In this document: positions 41,304 to 50,162 of the stretch, one piece after another
Layout of the letters: every line of letters begins with the position of its first letter
Position numbering within the stretch: the stretch's first letter is position 1
NCBI GenBank assembly: GCA_045807725.1
Contig: JBJMGV010000133.1
Span: forward strand, 1 to 64,000
Direction of reading: 5' to 3'
Length of the DNA: 64,000 nt
DNA from: DATENM01 sp045807725
GTDB lineage: Bacteria; Acidobacteriota; Blastocatellia; UBA7656
The notes under the pieces: model-generated
Seen by the model: the letters and a program-made list of their open reading frames with translations, nothing else
Told to the model about the DNA's origin: nothing
The model's database searches: none
Translations under genes and position numbers: made by a program

Positions 41304-44300
41304 ATGCAAGAAGCTGACGAAAAAGTGATGCGGCAGTACCTGCTCGGTGAACTGGCCGAGGCCGAGATGTCGCGCCTTGAAGAGCGCCTGATGACCGAAG
41401 GCGAACTCTTCGAGATGCTGACGGTGGTCGAGGACGAGTTAATTGACGAGCGCCTCGACGATGCTCTGTCGCCTGACGAGCGCAAGCGCTTCGATACGTA
41501 CTTTCTGTCCACGCCGGCCCGCCGTGAGCGCCTGGAGATGCCTCGCGGTATACGCGTCTACGCCGCCCGCCACGCGAATAAGCGCGCACCTGCGGAGCCT
41601 CCTAGCAGGGACACGACGGACAACCCCGCGAAGGGCACGCGCTTAGAAAACGTGGCCCACCCTAAGGTCATCGATTTTCCTCCGACGAAGCAAGAGACTA
41701 GCGCGGCCCGCCGGCCCATGCGCCGGTATCTGATCCTCGCAGCGGCGGCGGTGCTATTGCTGACACTGGGATGGGGCATCTGGCGCATTATTCAGCCTTC
41801 GGATGTAGACAAGGGGTTAGCGGCACTCAATCATGCCTATCGGCAGCAACGTCCTACGGAAGCCCGCATCACCGGGTTCGATTATGCGCCGAGGCTGGAA
41901 ACCCGCGGGAGCGATTCAAGCGCAGTGGATGCAGCTGAACATGACCGTGCCAAATTGATGTTGCTGACTGAAGCCCAACAGCACCCCAGCGCGAAAGCCT
42001 GCCACGCGCTTGGTAAGAGCTATCTGGCCGAGCGGAATTTCGACGAGGCCATTAAATGGCTCGACAAGTCGTTGTCGTTGGATACGAATAACGCGCGACT
42101 GTACAGCGACCTCGGCGCGGCCTACCTAGAGAAGGGAATCGCCGAGCGCGGCGGCAATCAGGCCGGTCGCAGTCTGGAAGACTACGCGCGTAGCCTCGAT
42201 CACCTCAGCCGCGCACTTGAACTCAATGACTCATTGCTCGAAGCGTTGTTTAACCGCGCGCTCTGTCATCAGTATTTGATGATGTTGCAGCAGGCGGAGG
42301 ACGATTGGCGCAAGTATCTTGACAAGGACTCTGCCTCCCCCTGGGCCGACGACGCGAGAGAGAACCTGAGGAAGATCGAAGAGCAACGGCAGAGAATCTC
42401 TGCCAATAGAGATCGCTATCAAGAATTCGTCCGCGCCGTTCAAAACAACGATGATGAGGAACTGTGGCGGATCATCAGCCAGGGGAAAGACGTTTTCGCT
42501 GGCAAGATGGTGTATGAACAGGTGGCCGATGCCTACCTCGATTCTAAGGCAAAGAAGGTAGTCACCCTGGCGGGAAGTAATCTGGAACTTCTTTCACACG
42601 TCGGCGCGTTAGAACTGCTCAAAGCGGATGACGCTTCCATCGCTAATTTAGTAGCCTTCTACCGGACTCTGCCCTCAGAGCAGGTGAGCCGACTGGCTCA
42701 AGCCCAGGAGTTAATGCAGGCAGGCCGAGAGTTCTACAACCAGTCAAAATACGATGACGGCATTCGCGTGTGCAGTATTGCCCAGCAGACATTCGCGCGA
42801 TTAGGGGACGATTGGGAGAGTGCGCTGGCTCAATACTGGGTCGGCTACTGTAATCTGCTGAGACTCCACACGGAGAAAAGTCAACTGCTTTTTGAGTCGC
42901 TCGCAAAAGTTTGTGAAGCTCGGCGGTATCGGTGGCTTCTCGTGCGCGTGCTCTCAGCCCTTTCCGCCATCCAATACGACCTCAACGAGTACTCGAAGGC
43001 GATCTCCTATATCACCCGCTCGGCTGATTTGGCCGAGCGCATCGCCGACACCACGGGCTTGCTGAATGCCTCAAGTCATCTCATTGAATATTACAGGTAC
43101 CTGGGAAACGCCCATGAATGTCTGGCCCATATTGAGAAGAGTTTACCCCTTCTCCTGTCGTCGCCCGGTGCGATAAAGACTTGGCGGCATTATTCCATCA
43201 TTGCTTCCAGTCTAACTTCGTTTGGCTTTAACCGCGCTGCCGCTGACTATCAGGAAGAGTCACTGGGGTTAGCGCTGGCGACACAGGATATATCGCTGAC
43301 GTGCGTTTCTTATGCCCACCTCGGTGTGATTTATGGGAGGTTAAAGAAGTACAGCGAGGCGTTTGAAAATGTGCGGGTCGCCTACGAAACCGCAAAGCAG
43401 CATTCAGATGACTCTATCGGCTTGGATATGATGGCGTATGCGTCGTTGCAGAGGGGAAACCTCTACCGGCAAACTGGAGACTTCAGTAAGGCGCTCTCCA
43501 GTTACGATGAATGCATCGACCTCTACACGCGGCTGAACTTTACCTCGGTCCTCTACCAGGCACATAAGGGAAGACTGGTTTGTTACATTGAACAGGCCGA
43601 CGACTCGCTCGCTGAAGACGAGATTAAAACGACCATGAACTTGGCCGAACAGTACCGCTCCAAAATCGCGGAGGACGAGAACCGAAACAGCTTCTTTGAC
43701 AGCGAGCAAAGTATTTATGACCTGGCCATTGATTTCGAGTACACGCGCAGGGGCGACCCGCAGCGCGCGTTCGATTATTCCGAGGCGTCCCGCGCCAGAT
43801 CACTGCTCGGTATGATGAACAGGGTCAGGCAAGGCAAAGCCAATAGGCGCGGCCCGAATTATCTCTCCGCCTCGCACCCGCTTACGCTGACAGACCTCCA
43901 ACAGCGGCTGCCCAATCAGGTGCAAATCCTTCAATACGCCGTCTCCCAAAGCCGGCTGATCATCTGGCTCATTACCAACAGCCGCTTTGCATCTGTAGAT
44001 AAGCCGATCGAGATCGAGAGCTTTAACCAGAAGGTTCGGGACTATACTCAGGCCGTGTCCCGCCCGACCGCCGAACAGGGAACTCAGACTCAGGAGATCG
44101 CAAGAGATTTATACAGCGATCTGATTGGGCAGGTCGAGCCGTGGCTGGACCCGAATAAGCAGCTCTTTATCGTTCCTGACAAGATCCTCAACTACATCCC
44201 CTTTTGCGCCCTGATCTCGCCCGCCGGGCGGTATCTGGTGGAAGATCACTACTTGGCTAGGTCGCCGAGTTCGACCCTGATCGTCGTTTGCTCCGAGATT

Positions 44301-44969
44301 GCCGCCGGAAGAAACCCTGTGGAGAGCGAACAGCTATTGAGCGTCGGGAATCCGCGGTTTGACCGGAGCGTCTACCCACAACTCCTTGACCTGCCCTCGG
44401 CTCGCCAAGAGGCCATCCGCGTAGCCGCTTTTTACAAGCGTCCGTACGTCCTCGTCGAAGAGGATGCGCGAAAGCATGCCATCGAAAGCGAGATGAAGAA
44501 ATCCGACGTTATCCATTTAGCCTTACACTCACTTGTTGATGAATGGGCACCGCGGCAGTCAAGGCTGATTCTAGCCGGGGGGAGGTCTCAGGCGTCCGGC
44601 TCGACTGAGGCGACCTTTCAAGCCAGTGAACTGTACCAACTGAGCCTCCCGCGAACCCGTCTGGTTATTTTATCGGCTTGCCAGACAGGCATAGACCGCT
44701 GCTATCAGGGTGAAGGCATGACCAGTATCGCTAGGCCCTTTATGGCGGCAGGCGTTCCCCTGGTCGTCGCAAGCCTGTGGGCAGTCGATTCGAGGCCCAC
44801 CGCGAATTTGATGAGTGAGCTTCATCGCTACCGTAAAAAGGAGGCGCTGCCGACTATTGAAGCGCTAACGCAAGCGCAGCGTGCTATGTTGAAGGGCACC
44901 GATGCTCGCCTCCAGGACCCATACTATTGGGCGCCATTCTTTCTGACCGGGGGATACGCCAAATTCTAG
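41304..44969 (+). CDS. Fused anti-sigma-like, membrane, TPR and CHAT protease protein
   Basis: A 1221-residue protein of four parts. Residues about 1-90 (VMRQYLLGELAEAEMSRLEE, then LIDERLDDALSPDERKRFD) match the zinc-less anti-sigma-like N-terminal domain common in Acidobacteria. One membrane helix lies at about 140-161 (RYLILAAAAVLLLTLGWGIW). TPR units fill about 200-850 (AKACHALGKSYLAERNFDEA and others). The CHAT domain (about 900-1221) keeps H1075 in VIHLALHSLVDEW and C1126 in VILSACQTGID; the usual Gly after the His is Ser. With the N-terminus in the cytoplasm, a single helix would place TPR and CHAT outside. A ggag site precedes the ATG. It joins in one chain what the operon at 23536-27632 encodes separately. 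Confidence 0.85.
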   Translation: MQEADEKVMRQYLLGELAEAEMSRLEERLMTEGELFEMLTVVEDELIDERLDDALSPDERKRFDTYFLSTPARRERLEMPRGIRVYAARHANKRAPAEPPSRDTTDNPAKGTRLENVAHPKVIDFPPTKQETSAARRPMRRYLILAAAAVLLLTLGWGIWRIIQPSDVDKGLAALNHAYRQQRPTEARITGFDYAPRLETRGSDSSAVDAAEHDRAKLMLLTEAQQHPSAKACHALGKSYLAERNFDEAIKWLDKSLSLDTNNARLYSDLGAAYLEKGIAERGGNQAGRSLEDYARSLDHLSRALELNDSLLEALFNRALCHQYLMMLQQAEDDWRKYLDKDSASPWADDARENLRKIEEQRQRISANRDRYQEFVRAVQNNDDEELWRIISQGKDVFAGKMVYEQVADAYLDSKAKKVVTLAGSNLELLSHVGALELLKADDASIANLVAFYRTLPSEQVSRLAQAQELMQAGREFYNQSKYDDGIRVCSIAQQTFARLGDDWESALAQYWVGYCNLLRLHTEKSQLLFESLAKVCEARRYRWLLVRVLSALSAIQYDLNEYSKAISYITRSADLAERIADTTGLLNASSHLIEYYRYLGNAHECLAHIEKSLPLLLSSPGAIKTWRHYSIIASSLTSFGFNRAAADYQEESLGLALATQDISLTCVSYAHLGVIYGRLKKYSEAFENVRVAYETAKQHSDDSIGLDMMAYASLQRGNLYRQTGDFSKALSSYDECIDLYTRLNFTSVLYQAHKGRLVCYIEQADDSLAEDEIKTTMNLAEQYRSKIAEDENRNSFFDSEQSIYDLAIDFEYTRRGDPQRAFDYSEASRARSLLGMMNRVRQGKANRRGPNYLSASHPLTLTDLQQRLPNQVQILQYAVSQSRLIIWLITNSRFASVDKPIEIESFNQKVRDYTQAVSRPTAEQGTQTQEIARDLYSDLIGQVEPWLDPNKQLFIVPDKILNYIPFCALISPAGRYLVEDHYLARSPSSTLIVVCSEIAAGRNPVESEQLLSVGNPRFDRSVYPQLLDLPSARQEAIRVAAFYKRPYVLVEEDARKHAIESEMKKSDVIHLALHSLVDEWAPRQSRLILAGGRSQASGSTEATFQASELYQLSLPRTRLVILSACQTGIDRCYQGEGMTSIARPFMAAGVPLVVASLWAVDSRPTANLMSELHRYRKKEALPTIEALTQAQRAMLKGTDARLQDPYYWAPFFLTGGYAKF

Positions 44970-45058
44970 TTTGAAGCTTAATAATGGTCTGATCACTTAG
45001 CAGTTCCAGAGAACCCGAATCTTGTTCTGCAAGCAAAACCTGAAAGGAGAAAACGCTC

Positions 45059-45973
45059 ATGCCATCCAGCCCCGATTACCCATCTGGCCAAGATAACGCC
45101 CAGGCGTCTGACTTCACCCCCGCGTTGAGGATCAGTTTTGCCGGGCTTATGGTCTTTCATCAACTCTCGTCGCCCAGGCTCCAGGAGGTCGGCATATTGC
45201 AGGGGGTACACGAACACGTCTTTTCTATTCAGCTAGTCACCACCTCCGCCGGGGGAGGCACGACGACGACCTCTATCCCGGTACAGGATTACATCGACCC
45301 GAAACACTACATCTGGGAATTGAAAGTTGGCACGCACCAGCCAACGATCTCTCAGCATAGGCCCGGCACGTTCAGCCGGACTGACCCGCTCACAGACCCG
45401 GAGCATGCGGACTGGCTGATTGACCTTGAAAGTCATGAAATATCTCCGAAGACCGCGCACCCGCTGGGGCTTAGACACCCAGAGAGGCTCCTGCCAGTCA
45501 TTCACATCGATCAGGGGCGGTATCATACGCTGACGAGAACATGCCCGCTAGAAATAAGCCGGAACCAGACTGGAACCTTTGGCCCATTTCGGCCATTCGG
45601 TATGGTAGGCATGTACATGGCGATAGATATTAACGCAGGGGACAATGAGGAGTTCGTGCTGCAAGTACGGAAGAGCCCACCGCAAACCATCTTCAGGCAG
45701 CGGAAGGAGCCAGGTAATACCTACCATGTGCTCATCAACAATCAGATCCAAGACGATCCGCTCCCCACCGACCCGGACCATTTTCAACATTACTACGATC
45801 TGTTTGATCCGATGGAAAGGGTGCAGTTCAGAGTTCCCGATCCGTCTGCGTGCAAAATAGAGCGGGAAGAGTTCATCGAAACGGCCAAGCCCGTCTTTCG
45901 CGCGCCGTACCCATACAAGTGCAGTGGGATTAATCTGAGCGCCAGGACGGGCCCATTAAGATCGATCTACTAA
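45059..45973 (+). CDS. Unrecognised protein downstream of the membrane CHAT protease
   Basis: Protein of 304 residues that I do not recognise. It has no signal peptide, membrane helix or known catalytic motif. The N-terminal part is low in structure (PSSPDYPSGQDNAQAS), followed by LRISFAGLMVFHQL and predicted beta-rich sequence with many Pro, Tyr and His residues; the C-terminus is basic with SGINLSARTGPLRSIY. A strong ribosome site (aaaggag) lies before the ATG, and the gap from the CHAT gene is 89 bases, so it belongs to the sigma/CHAT unit. It could be the substrate, regulator or effector of that protease. Its stop lies eight bases from the end of the converging acyl-CoA dehydrogenase gene. 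Confidence 0.7.
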   Translation: MPSSPDYPSGQDNAQASDFTPALRISFAGLMVFHQLSSPRLQEVGILQGVHEHVFSIQLVTTSAGGGTTTTSIPVQDYIDPKHYIWELKVGTHQPTISQHRPGTFSRTDPLTDPEHADWLIDLESHEISPKTAHPLGLRHPERLLPVIHIDQGRYHTLTRTCPLEISRNQTGTFGPFRPFGMVGMYMAIDINAGDNEEFVLQVRKSPPQTIFRQRKEPGNTYHVLINNQIQDDPLPTDPDHFQHYYDLFDPMERVQFRVPDPSACKIEREEFIETAKPVFRAPYPYKCSGINLSARTGPLRSIY

Positions 45974-45981
45974 TACATGGG

Positions 45982-47688
45982 TTACAGCCTGGCCACGTCA
46001 ATCCAGGCCGGCACTTCGTCTAATAATGCAGCACTGTGTTCGTTGAGCGCACGCGGAATGGCCGGTTCTAATCTATCGTCTCGCGGCAGCAAGTGGTCTC
46101 CGGCTAACGAGACAAACAGGGCGGCGGTGGCGTCCGTGTTCGCGTGACGCGCTGCTGTCTCGGCGAGCCACGCAAGTTCGAGCAGGTCGCCTAGACGATC
46201 TACCACGCGGCGCGCGTGCGTTGCCGCCCACGTGTGATTGGTGAGCTGCTCCGGTGATAAAACGGTCAGCGTTTGCGTGAAGGTCTTTTCAAACTGAGCG
46301 CGCGTGACGGACAAAAAATCTTTCGGCCAGCGTTCCAATACGCCGGCTATCTCTGCGCGCCAGCGCTCGATCAAATTCGCCTTGGCTGCATCTCTCATGA
46401 TTTGCAGGCAGAGCGTGTTGTGCGGCCCTTCCCACGTCTCGATGATCATCGCATCGCGCAGCAAGCGCGGCAGGATGGTGAAGTCTTCGACGATGCCGTT
46501 GCCGCCCAAAATCATAATCGCATCGTGAATCGAAGCGGTCAGCGTCGCGCCCGTGCGGTACTTCGCCAGGTTAATTAGAAACCGCTGCCACATCGCCTGC
46601 TCAGCGTCTTCGGGCACAAGCCCGTGCTCGTCAATCATCGCCGCGAGTCGAAACGTCAGCAGCCGATGACGCCACAACTTTTCAAGCATACCGACGAGCG
46701 TCTCCTGAATCATCGGGTAATCGATCAAGGCATTGCCGAACGCGTCGCGCTGACGAGCGTAGTTGCGCGCTTCGAGAAACGCTCGATGCAAAAAGCCGCA
46801 GGCGTTCGCCGCGTTGTGAAGGCGCGAAACGTTGATGACGTAATTCATCAACTGCTTGAAACCGTCGCGTGCTTCGCCAATCACATACCCGACAGCGCCA
46901 TTGAAATCCATCTCCGCCGTTGGCAACGATTGCGTGCCGAGCTTATTCTTCAGGCGTCGGAATGAAATGTTGTTTAGCTTACCATCGGGCAATCGTCGCG
47001 GCACGACGAAGATGGCTATGCCTGCCGTACCCAGGGGCGCGCCCTCTGGCCGCGCGGCGACCAGAAAGTATTCGTCGGGATTCGAGCAGAACCACTTGTC
47101 GCCGGTGATCGCCCACGTGCCGTCGCCGCTATCTCGCGCTGTTGTTTCAATCGCGCCGACATCTGAACCGCCCGCCCGCTCGGTGACGAACTGCGCGCCG
47201 GCAAACGGCGTTTCGACCGAGCGCAGGCGCTCCAGATACGTATCGCGCAAGAAGTTAGAGCCGTGCGCTTCGAGCACGCGAATCAAGCCATCTGTGCAGC
47301 TCAAGCCGCAATTGAGACCGGCTTCGCCGTTGTGCGCCAGCAGGTAGACGAGCGCGAACAGGTGCAGGTTGCTGCGCCCACGCTTGAGAATGCCGAACTC
47401 GGCGGCCTCGCGGCGCAGTTGGCGGGTGAATGGGCCGAAATCAATCTCTTCGGTTGGATTGCCGGCGCGGTCGTACTTGACGATGCGCGGCAGGTTCTCT
47501 GCGTGGTTGGCTTCGCGCGCAAGCTCGTTCCAGCGGCCCGAAACTAATCCGGCGCATTCGTGCAGCGACGCGAAAACGGTCGCGCGTTCTTCTTCCTTGA
47601 GCAGATCGCCGAGCACGACTTGTAGGCCGCGATCCTGCTCGAAAAAATTGACACCTTCGACGCCTTTGAAATCTTCAAGCCGTGCCAT
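45982..47688 (-). CDS. Acyl-CoA dehydrogenase (AidB-like)
   Basis: FAD-dependent acyl-CoA dehydrogenase of 568 residues, longer than the ~380-residue classical form and like the AidB/ACAD11-type group. Recognisable blocks are QFVTERAGGSDVGAIETTAR, ITGDKWFCSNPDEYFLVAAR, RLKNKLGTQSLPTAEMDFNG, and ILGGNGIVEDFTILPRLLRD, followed by IIETWEGPHNTLCLQIM. The catalytic base position cannot be assigned with confidence. Ribosome site ggaggtga precedes the ATG at 47688 and adjoins the heptamer element. It follows leuD on the same strand with an 89-base spacer filled by that element, so it may be read through from the leucine genes, although the link to leucine synthesis is not obvious. Confidence 0.9.
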   Translation of the reverse strand: MARLEDFKGVEGVNFFEQDRGLQVVLGDLLKEEERATVFASLHECAGLVSGRWNELAREANHAENLPRIVKYDRAGNPTEEIDFGPFTRQLRREAAEFGILKRGRSNLHLFALVYLLAHNGEAGLNCGLSCTDGLIRVLEAHGSNFLRDTYLERLRSVETPFAGAQFVTERAGGSDVGAIETTARDSGDGTWAITGDKWFCSNPDEYFLVAARPEGAPLGTAGIAIFVVPRRLPDGKLNNISFRRLKNKLGTQSLPTAEMDFNGAVGYVIGEARDGFKQLMNYVINVSRLHNAANACGFLHRAFLEARNYARQRDAFGNALIDYPMIQETLVGMLEKLWRHRLLTFRLAAMIDEHGLVPEDAEQAMWQRFLINLAKYRTGATLTASIHDAIMILGGNGIVEDFTILPRLLRDAMIIETWEGPHNTLCLQIMRDAAKANLIERWRAEIAGVLERWPKDFLSVTRAQFEKTFTQTLTVLSPEQLTNHTWAATHARRVVDRLGDLLELAWLAETAARHANTDATAALFVSLAGDHLLPRDDRLEPAIPRALNEHSAALLDEVPAWIDVARL

Positions 47689-47699
47689 AACTCACCTCC

Positions 47700-47781
47700 G
47701 TGACAAGTGACAAGTGGCAAGTGGCTGCGCCTGCCGAATACTTGCGAGGCTATTGCGTAACAACGTCTTGTCACTTGTCAC
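47700..47781. repeat. Heptamer inverted-repeat element between leuD and acyl-CoA dehydrogenase
   Basis: Units gtgacaa, gtgacaa, gtggcaa, gtggctg start at 47700 and face cttgtcacttgtcac at 47767-47781; the outer 15 bp (47700-47714 with 47767-47781) are perfectly complementary. The leuD stop codon (47778-47780) is part of the right arm, and the left arm begins next to the ribosome site of the dehydrogenase. Confidence 0.88.
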
Positions 47782-48371
47782 GCTCTTAAGCGGCGGGCTT
47801 CATAGTCGGCAATCGCGTCTTCGTGTTGAAGGGTCAGGCCGATGTCGTCAACTCCTTTCAACAGACACTCGCGGCGGAACGGGTCAACCGCGAAGCCGAA
47901 CTTGTTGCCCCAGTCATCCACGACCCATTGCCGCTCAAGGTCAATCGTCAGCTCGTAGCCTTCGACCGCCGAGGCCGCCGCGAACAACCGCTCGACTTCC
48001 GTCTCGGAAAGCTGCACGGGCAGCAGGCCATTCTTGAAGCAGTTGTTATAAAAGATGTCCGCATAAGACGGCGCGATGATGGCGCGAAAGCCATAATCGT
48101 GTAGCGCCCACGGCGCGTGCTCGCGCGACGAGCCGCAGCCGAAATTCGCCCGCGCCAGCAAAACGGAAGTGCCGGCGAAGCGCGGCTGATTCAACTCGAA
48201 TTCCGTGTCGAGTGAGCCGTCCGCCTTGAAGCGCCAATCGTAAAACAGGAACTGCCCGAAGCCGCTGCGCTCGATGCGCTTGAGAAACTGCTTGGGGATG
48301 ATCTGGTCTGTGTCCACGTTGACGCGGTCGAGCGTCGCTACCAATCCTGTGTGTCGCTTGAATGGTTCCAT
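47778..48371 (-). CDS. leuD: 3-isopropylmalate dehydratase, small subunit
   Basis: Swivel-domain subunit that, with LeuC, isomerises 2-isopropylmalate to 3-isopropylmalate in leucine synthesis. The 197-residue length is normal. Typical motifs are NVDTDQIIPKQFLKRIERSG, ARANFGCGSSREHAPWAL with the GCGSSR active-site segment, and FKNGLLPVQLSE. The start at 48371 (MEPFKRHTGLVATLDRVNVD) fits family alignments. It lies downstream of leuC, but 234 bases of repeats separate the two, instead of the usual short or overlapping junction. Confidence 0.97.
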   Translation of the reverse strand: MEPFKRHTGLVATLDRVNVDTDQIIPKQFLKRIERSGFGQFLFYDWRFKADGSLDTEFELNQPRFAGTSVLLARANFGCGSSREHAPWALHDYGFRAIIAPSYADIFYNNCFKNGLLPVQLSETEVERLFAAASAVEGYELTIDLERQWVVDDWGNKFGFAVDPFRRECLLKGVDDIGLTLQHEDAIADYEARRLRA

Positions 48372-48385
48372 AATCAGTGATCATT

Positions 48386-48605
48386 AGGCAGGAGGCAGGA
48401 GGCTGGCATCAATCAGTAGTTCCGTAGGGACGACCTGTTTGTAGTTATCAATACGGAAAGAGACGAAGCCCCGTAGGGGCGCGATAGACATAACGCTCCT
48501 GACGGAGCTTGCATCATCTATCGCATCGTGAACTATAAACATCGCGCTCCTGACGGAGCTTGAATCTGCGCGACTAACTGCTTCCTGCTTCCTGCCTACT
48601 GCCTC
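48386..48605. repeat. Nested repeats separating leuC from leuD
   Basis: Outer arms are heptamers: aggcagg, aggcagg, aggctgg (48386-48406) and cttcctg, cttcctg, cctactg, cctccta (48581-48608). Inside lie at least four short palindromes: ttccgta/tacggaa (48420-48426 and 48452-48458), gccccgtaggggc (48468-48480), and two copies of gctcctgacggagcttg (48495-48511 and 48546-48562). The spacer contains almost nothing else. The small palindromes resemble REP-like elements seen in many bacterial genomes. Confidence 0.88.
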
Positions 48606-50012
48606 CTATTCAGTCTCCCAGTTGCGCACGTCAACGAAATGGCCGGCAAGGGCGGCGGCGGCGGCCATCGCCGGACTCACCAGATGCGTGCGACCGCCGC
48701 GACCCTGACGGCCCTCGAAGTTGCGATTTGAAGTCGAGGCGCAGCGTTCGCCCGGCTGCAAGATGTCCGGGTTCATCCCCAGGCACATGCTGCAACCCGA
48801 CTCGCGCCAGTCGAAGCCGGCGGCTTTGAATACCTCATCGAGTCCTTCAGCTTCGGCCTGCCGCTTGATCGCTTGCGAGCCGGGCACGACCATCGCTTGC
48901 ACGTGCGGGCTGACCTTGCGGCCTTTGGCAATGCGAGCCGCCGCGCGCAAATCTTCGATGCGCGAGTTGGTGCACGAGCCGATGAAGACGCGGTTGACTT
49001 CGACATCTTGAATCGGCACGCCCGGCTCAAGGCCCATATATTCCAACGCGCGCCGCGCCGCTTTGCGCACGTTCTCGTCCGCCCACGAATCCGGGTCGGG
49101 AATCGCTTCGTTGGCGCTGATAACCATGCCGGGACTCGTTCCCCAGCTCACCTGCGGCGCGAGGCTCGTCACGTCGATCTCTAATTCGCGGTCGAACGCC
49201 GCGCCCGCGTCGGTCGGGAGCGTCTTCCAGTAGGCGACGGCTTCATCAAAGGCTTCGCCTTGTGGGACGAACTCGCGGCCTTCGAGGTAAGCATACGTCA
49301 CCTCGTCGGGCGCGATCATCCCTGCGCGCGCGCCCGCTTCGATGCTCATATTGCAGACCGTCATGCGCTCTTCCATCGTCATTCGCTGAATCGTGTCGCC
49401 GGCGTATTCGATGACGTGACCCGTCGCGCCGTCCGTGCCGATGGTGCGGATGATGTAGAGCACAACATCTTTCGCGGTGACGCCGCGCGGCAGTTGGCCG
49501 CCGACGCTAATGCGAAACGTTTTCGGCTTCGATTGCAGCAGGCATTGCGTAGCCAGTACGTGTTCGACTTCGCTAGTGCCTATGCCAAAGGCGAGCGCGC
49601 CGAACGCGCCGTGCGTCGAAGTGTGACTATCGCCACAAACAATCGTCAGGCCCGGACGCGTGATGCCAAGCTCAGGCCCAATGACATGTACGATGCCTTG
49701 ATCGGGGCTGTCTAGTCCGTAGAGCCTTATGTCAAACTCGCGGCAGTTGTCTTCGAGGGTCTGAATCTGCGTCTTCGCAATCTCGTCAACGATGGGTAGC
49801 TTTCGGCTCCAGGTCGGCACGTTGTGATCCATCGTCGCGTAAGTCAGATCGGGGCGGCGCACGCGGCGGCCTGCCAGCCGCAGCCCCTCGAAGGCTTGCG
49901 GCGACGTGACTTCGTGCACGAGATGGCAGTCAATGTAGAGCAGCGCCGGCTGCCCGTCTTCCTGGCGCACGACGTGCGCGTCCCAGATTTTTTCAAACAG
50001 TGTCTTTGCCAT
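48606..50012 (-). CDS. leuC: 3-isopropylmalate dehydratase, large subunit
   Basis: [4Fe-4S] aconitase-fold subunit of isopropylmalate isomerase, 468 residues, normal length. Cluster cysteines are in VFIGSCTNSRIEDL and CSMCLGMNPDILQPGERCAS. Other hallmarks are MDHNVPT, CGDSHTSTHGAFGALAFGIG, GTSEVEHVLATQCLLQSKPK, and the C-terminal NRNFEGRQGRGGRTHLVSPA. The start at 50012 (MAKTLFEKIWDAHVV) fits the family. It lies downstream of the LysR regulator on the same strand, with a 150-base spacer that contains a repeat at 50097-50150, and is upstream of leuD. Confidence 0.98.
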   Translation of the reverse strand: MAKTLFEKIWDAHVVRQEDGQPALLYIDCHLVHEVTSPQAFEGLRLAGRRVRRPDLTYATMDHNVPTWSRKLPIVDEIAKTQIQTLEDNCREFDIRLYGLDSPDQGIVHVIGPELGITRPGLTIVCGDSHTSTHGAFGALAFGIGTSEVEHVLATQCLLQSKPKTFRISVGGQLPRGVTAKDVVLYIIRTIGTDGATGHVIEYAGDTIQRMTMEERMTVCNMSIEAGARAGMIAPDEVTYAYLEGREFVPQGEAFDEAVAYWKTLPTDAGAAFDRELEIDVTSLAPQVSWGTSPGMVISANEAIPDPDSWADENVRKAARRALEYMGLEPGVPIQDVEVNRVFIGSCTNSRIEDLRAAARIAKGRKVSPHVQAMVVPGSQAIKRQAEAEGLDEVFKAAGFDWRESGCSMCLGMNPDILQPGERCASTSNRNFEGRQGRGGRTHLVSPAMAAAAALAGHFVDVRNWETE

Positions 50013-50096
50013 AGATGATTACTGCCCTTCAAATGAGGCGGCGCAGGTGAATACCAGAGTCTACTCGACGCCGCGTTAATATGTCCAAATCTTTCG

Positions 50097-50150
50097 GCCA
50101 CAGAGTCACGGAGTTAGAAATAAACCTCTGAGCCTCTGTGGCTCTGTGGC
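50097..50150. repeat. Inverted repeat upstream of leuC
   Basis: gccacagagtcacggag (50097-50113) faces ctctgagcctctgtggctctgtggc (50126-50150); the outer 9 bp are perfect (50097-50105 with 50142-50150) and inner units of cacagag type follow. I recall similar gccacagag repeats as common spacer elements in other genomes. It lies between the LysR stop and the leuC start. Confidence 0.8.
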
Positions 50151-50162
50151 TAATCATAGTCA

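Noticed and set aside
40560..45980. The sigma/CHAT module as a defined genomic island
   Set aside because: Base composition looks lower than around it, which suits transfer, but I found no integrase, attachment-site repeat or tRNA at its ends, so no boundary can be claimed.
48386..48608. Possible CRISPR array
   Set aside because: The units are 7-base tandem copies and short palindromes of different sequence, without constant-length repeats or unique spacers, and no cas genes are near.
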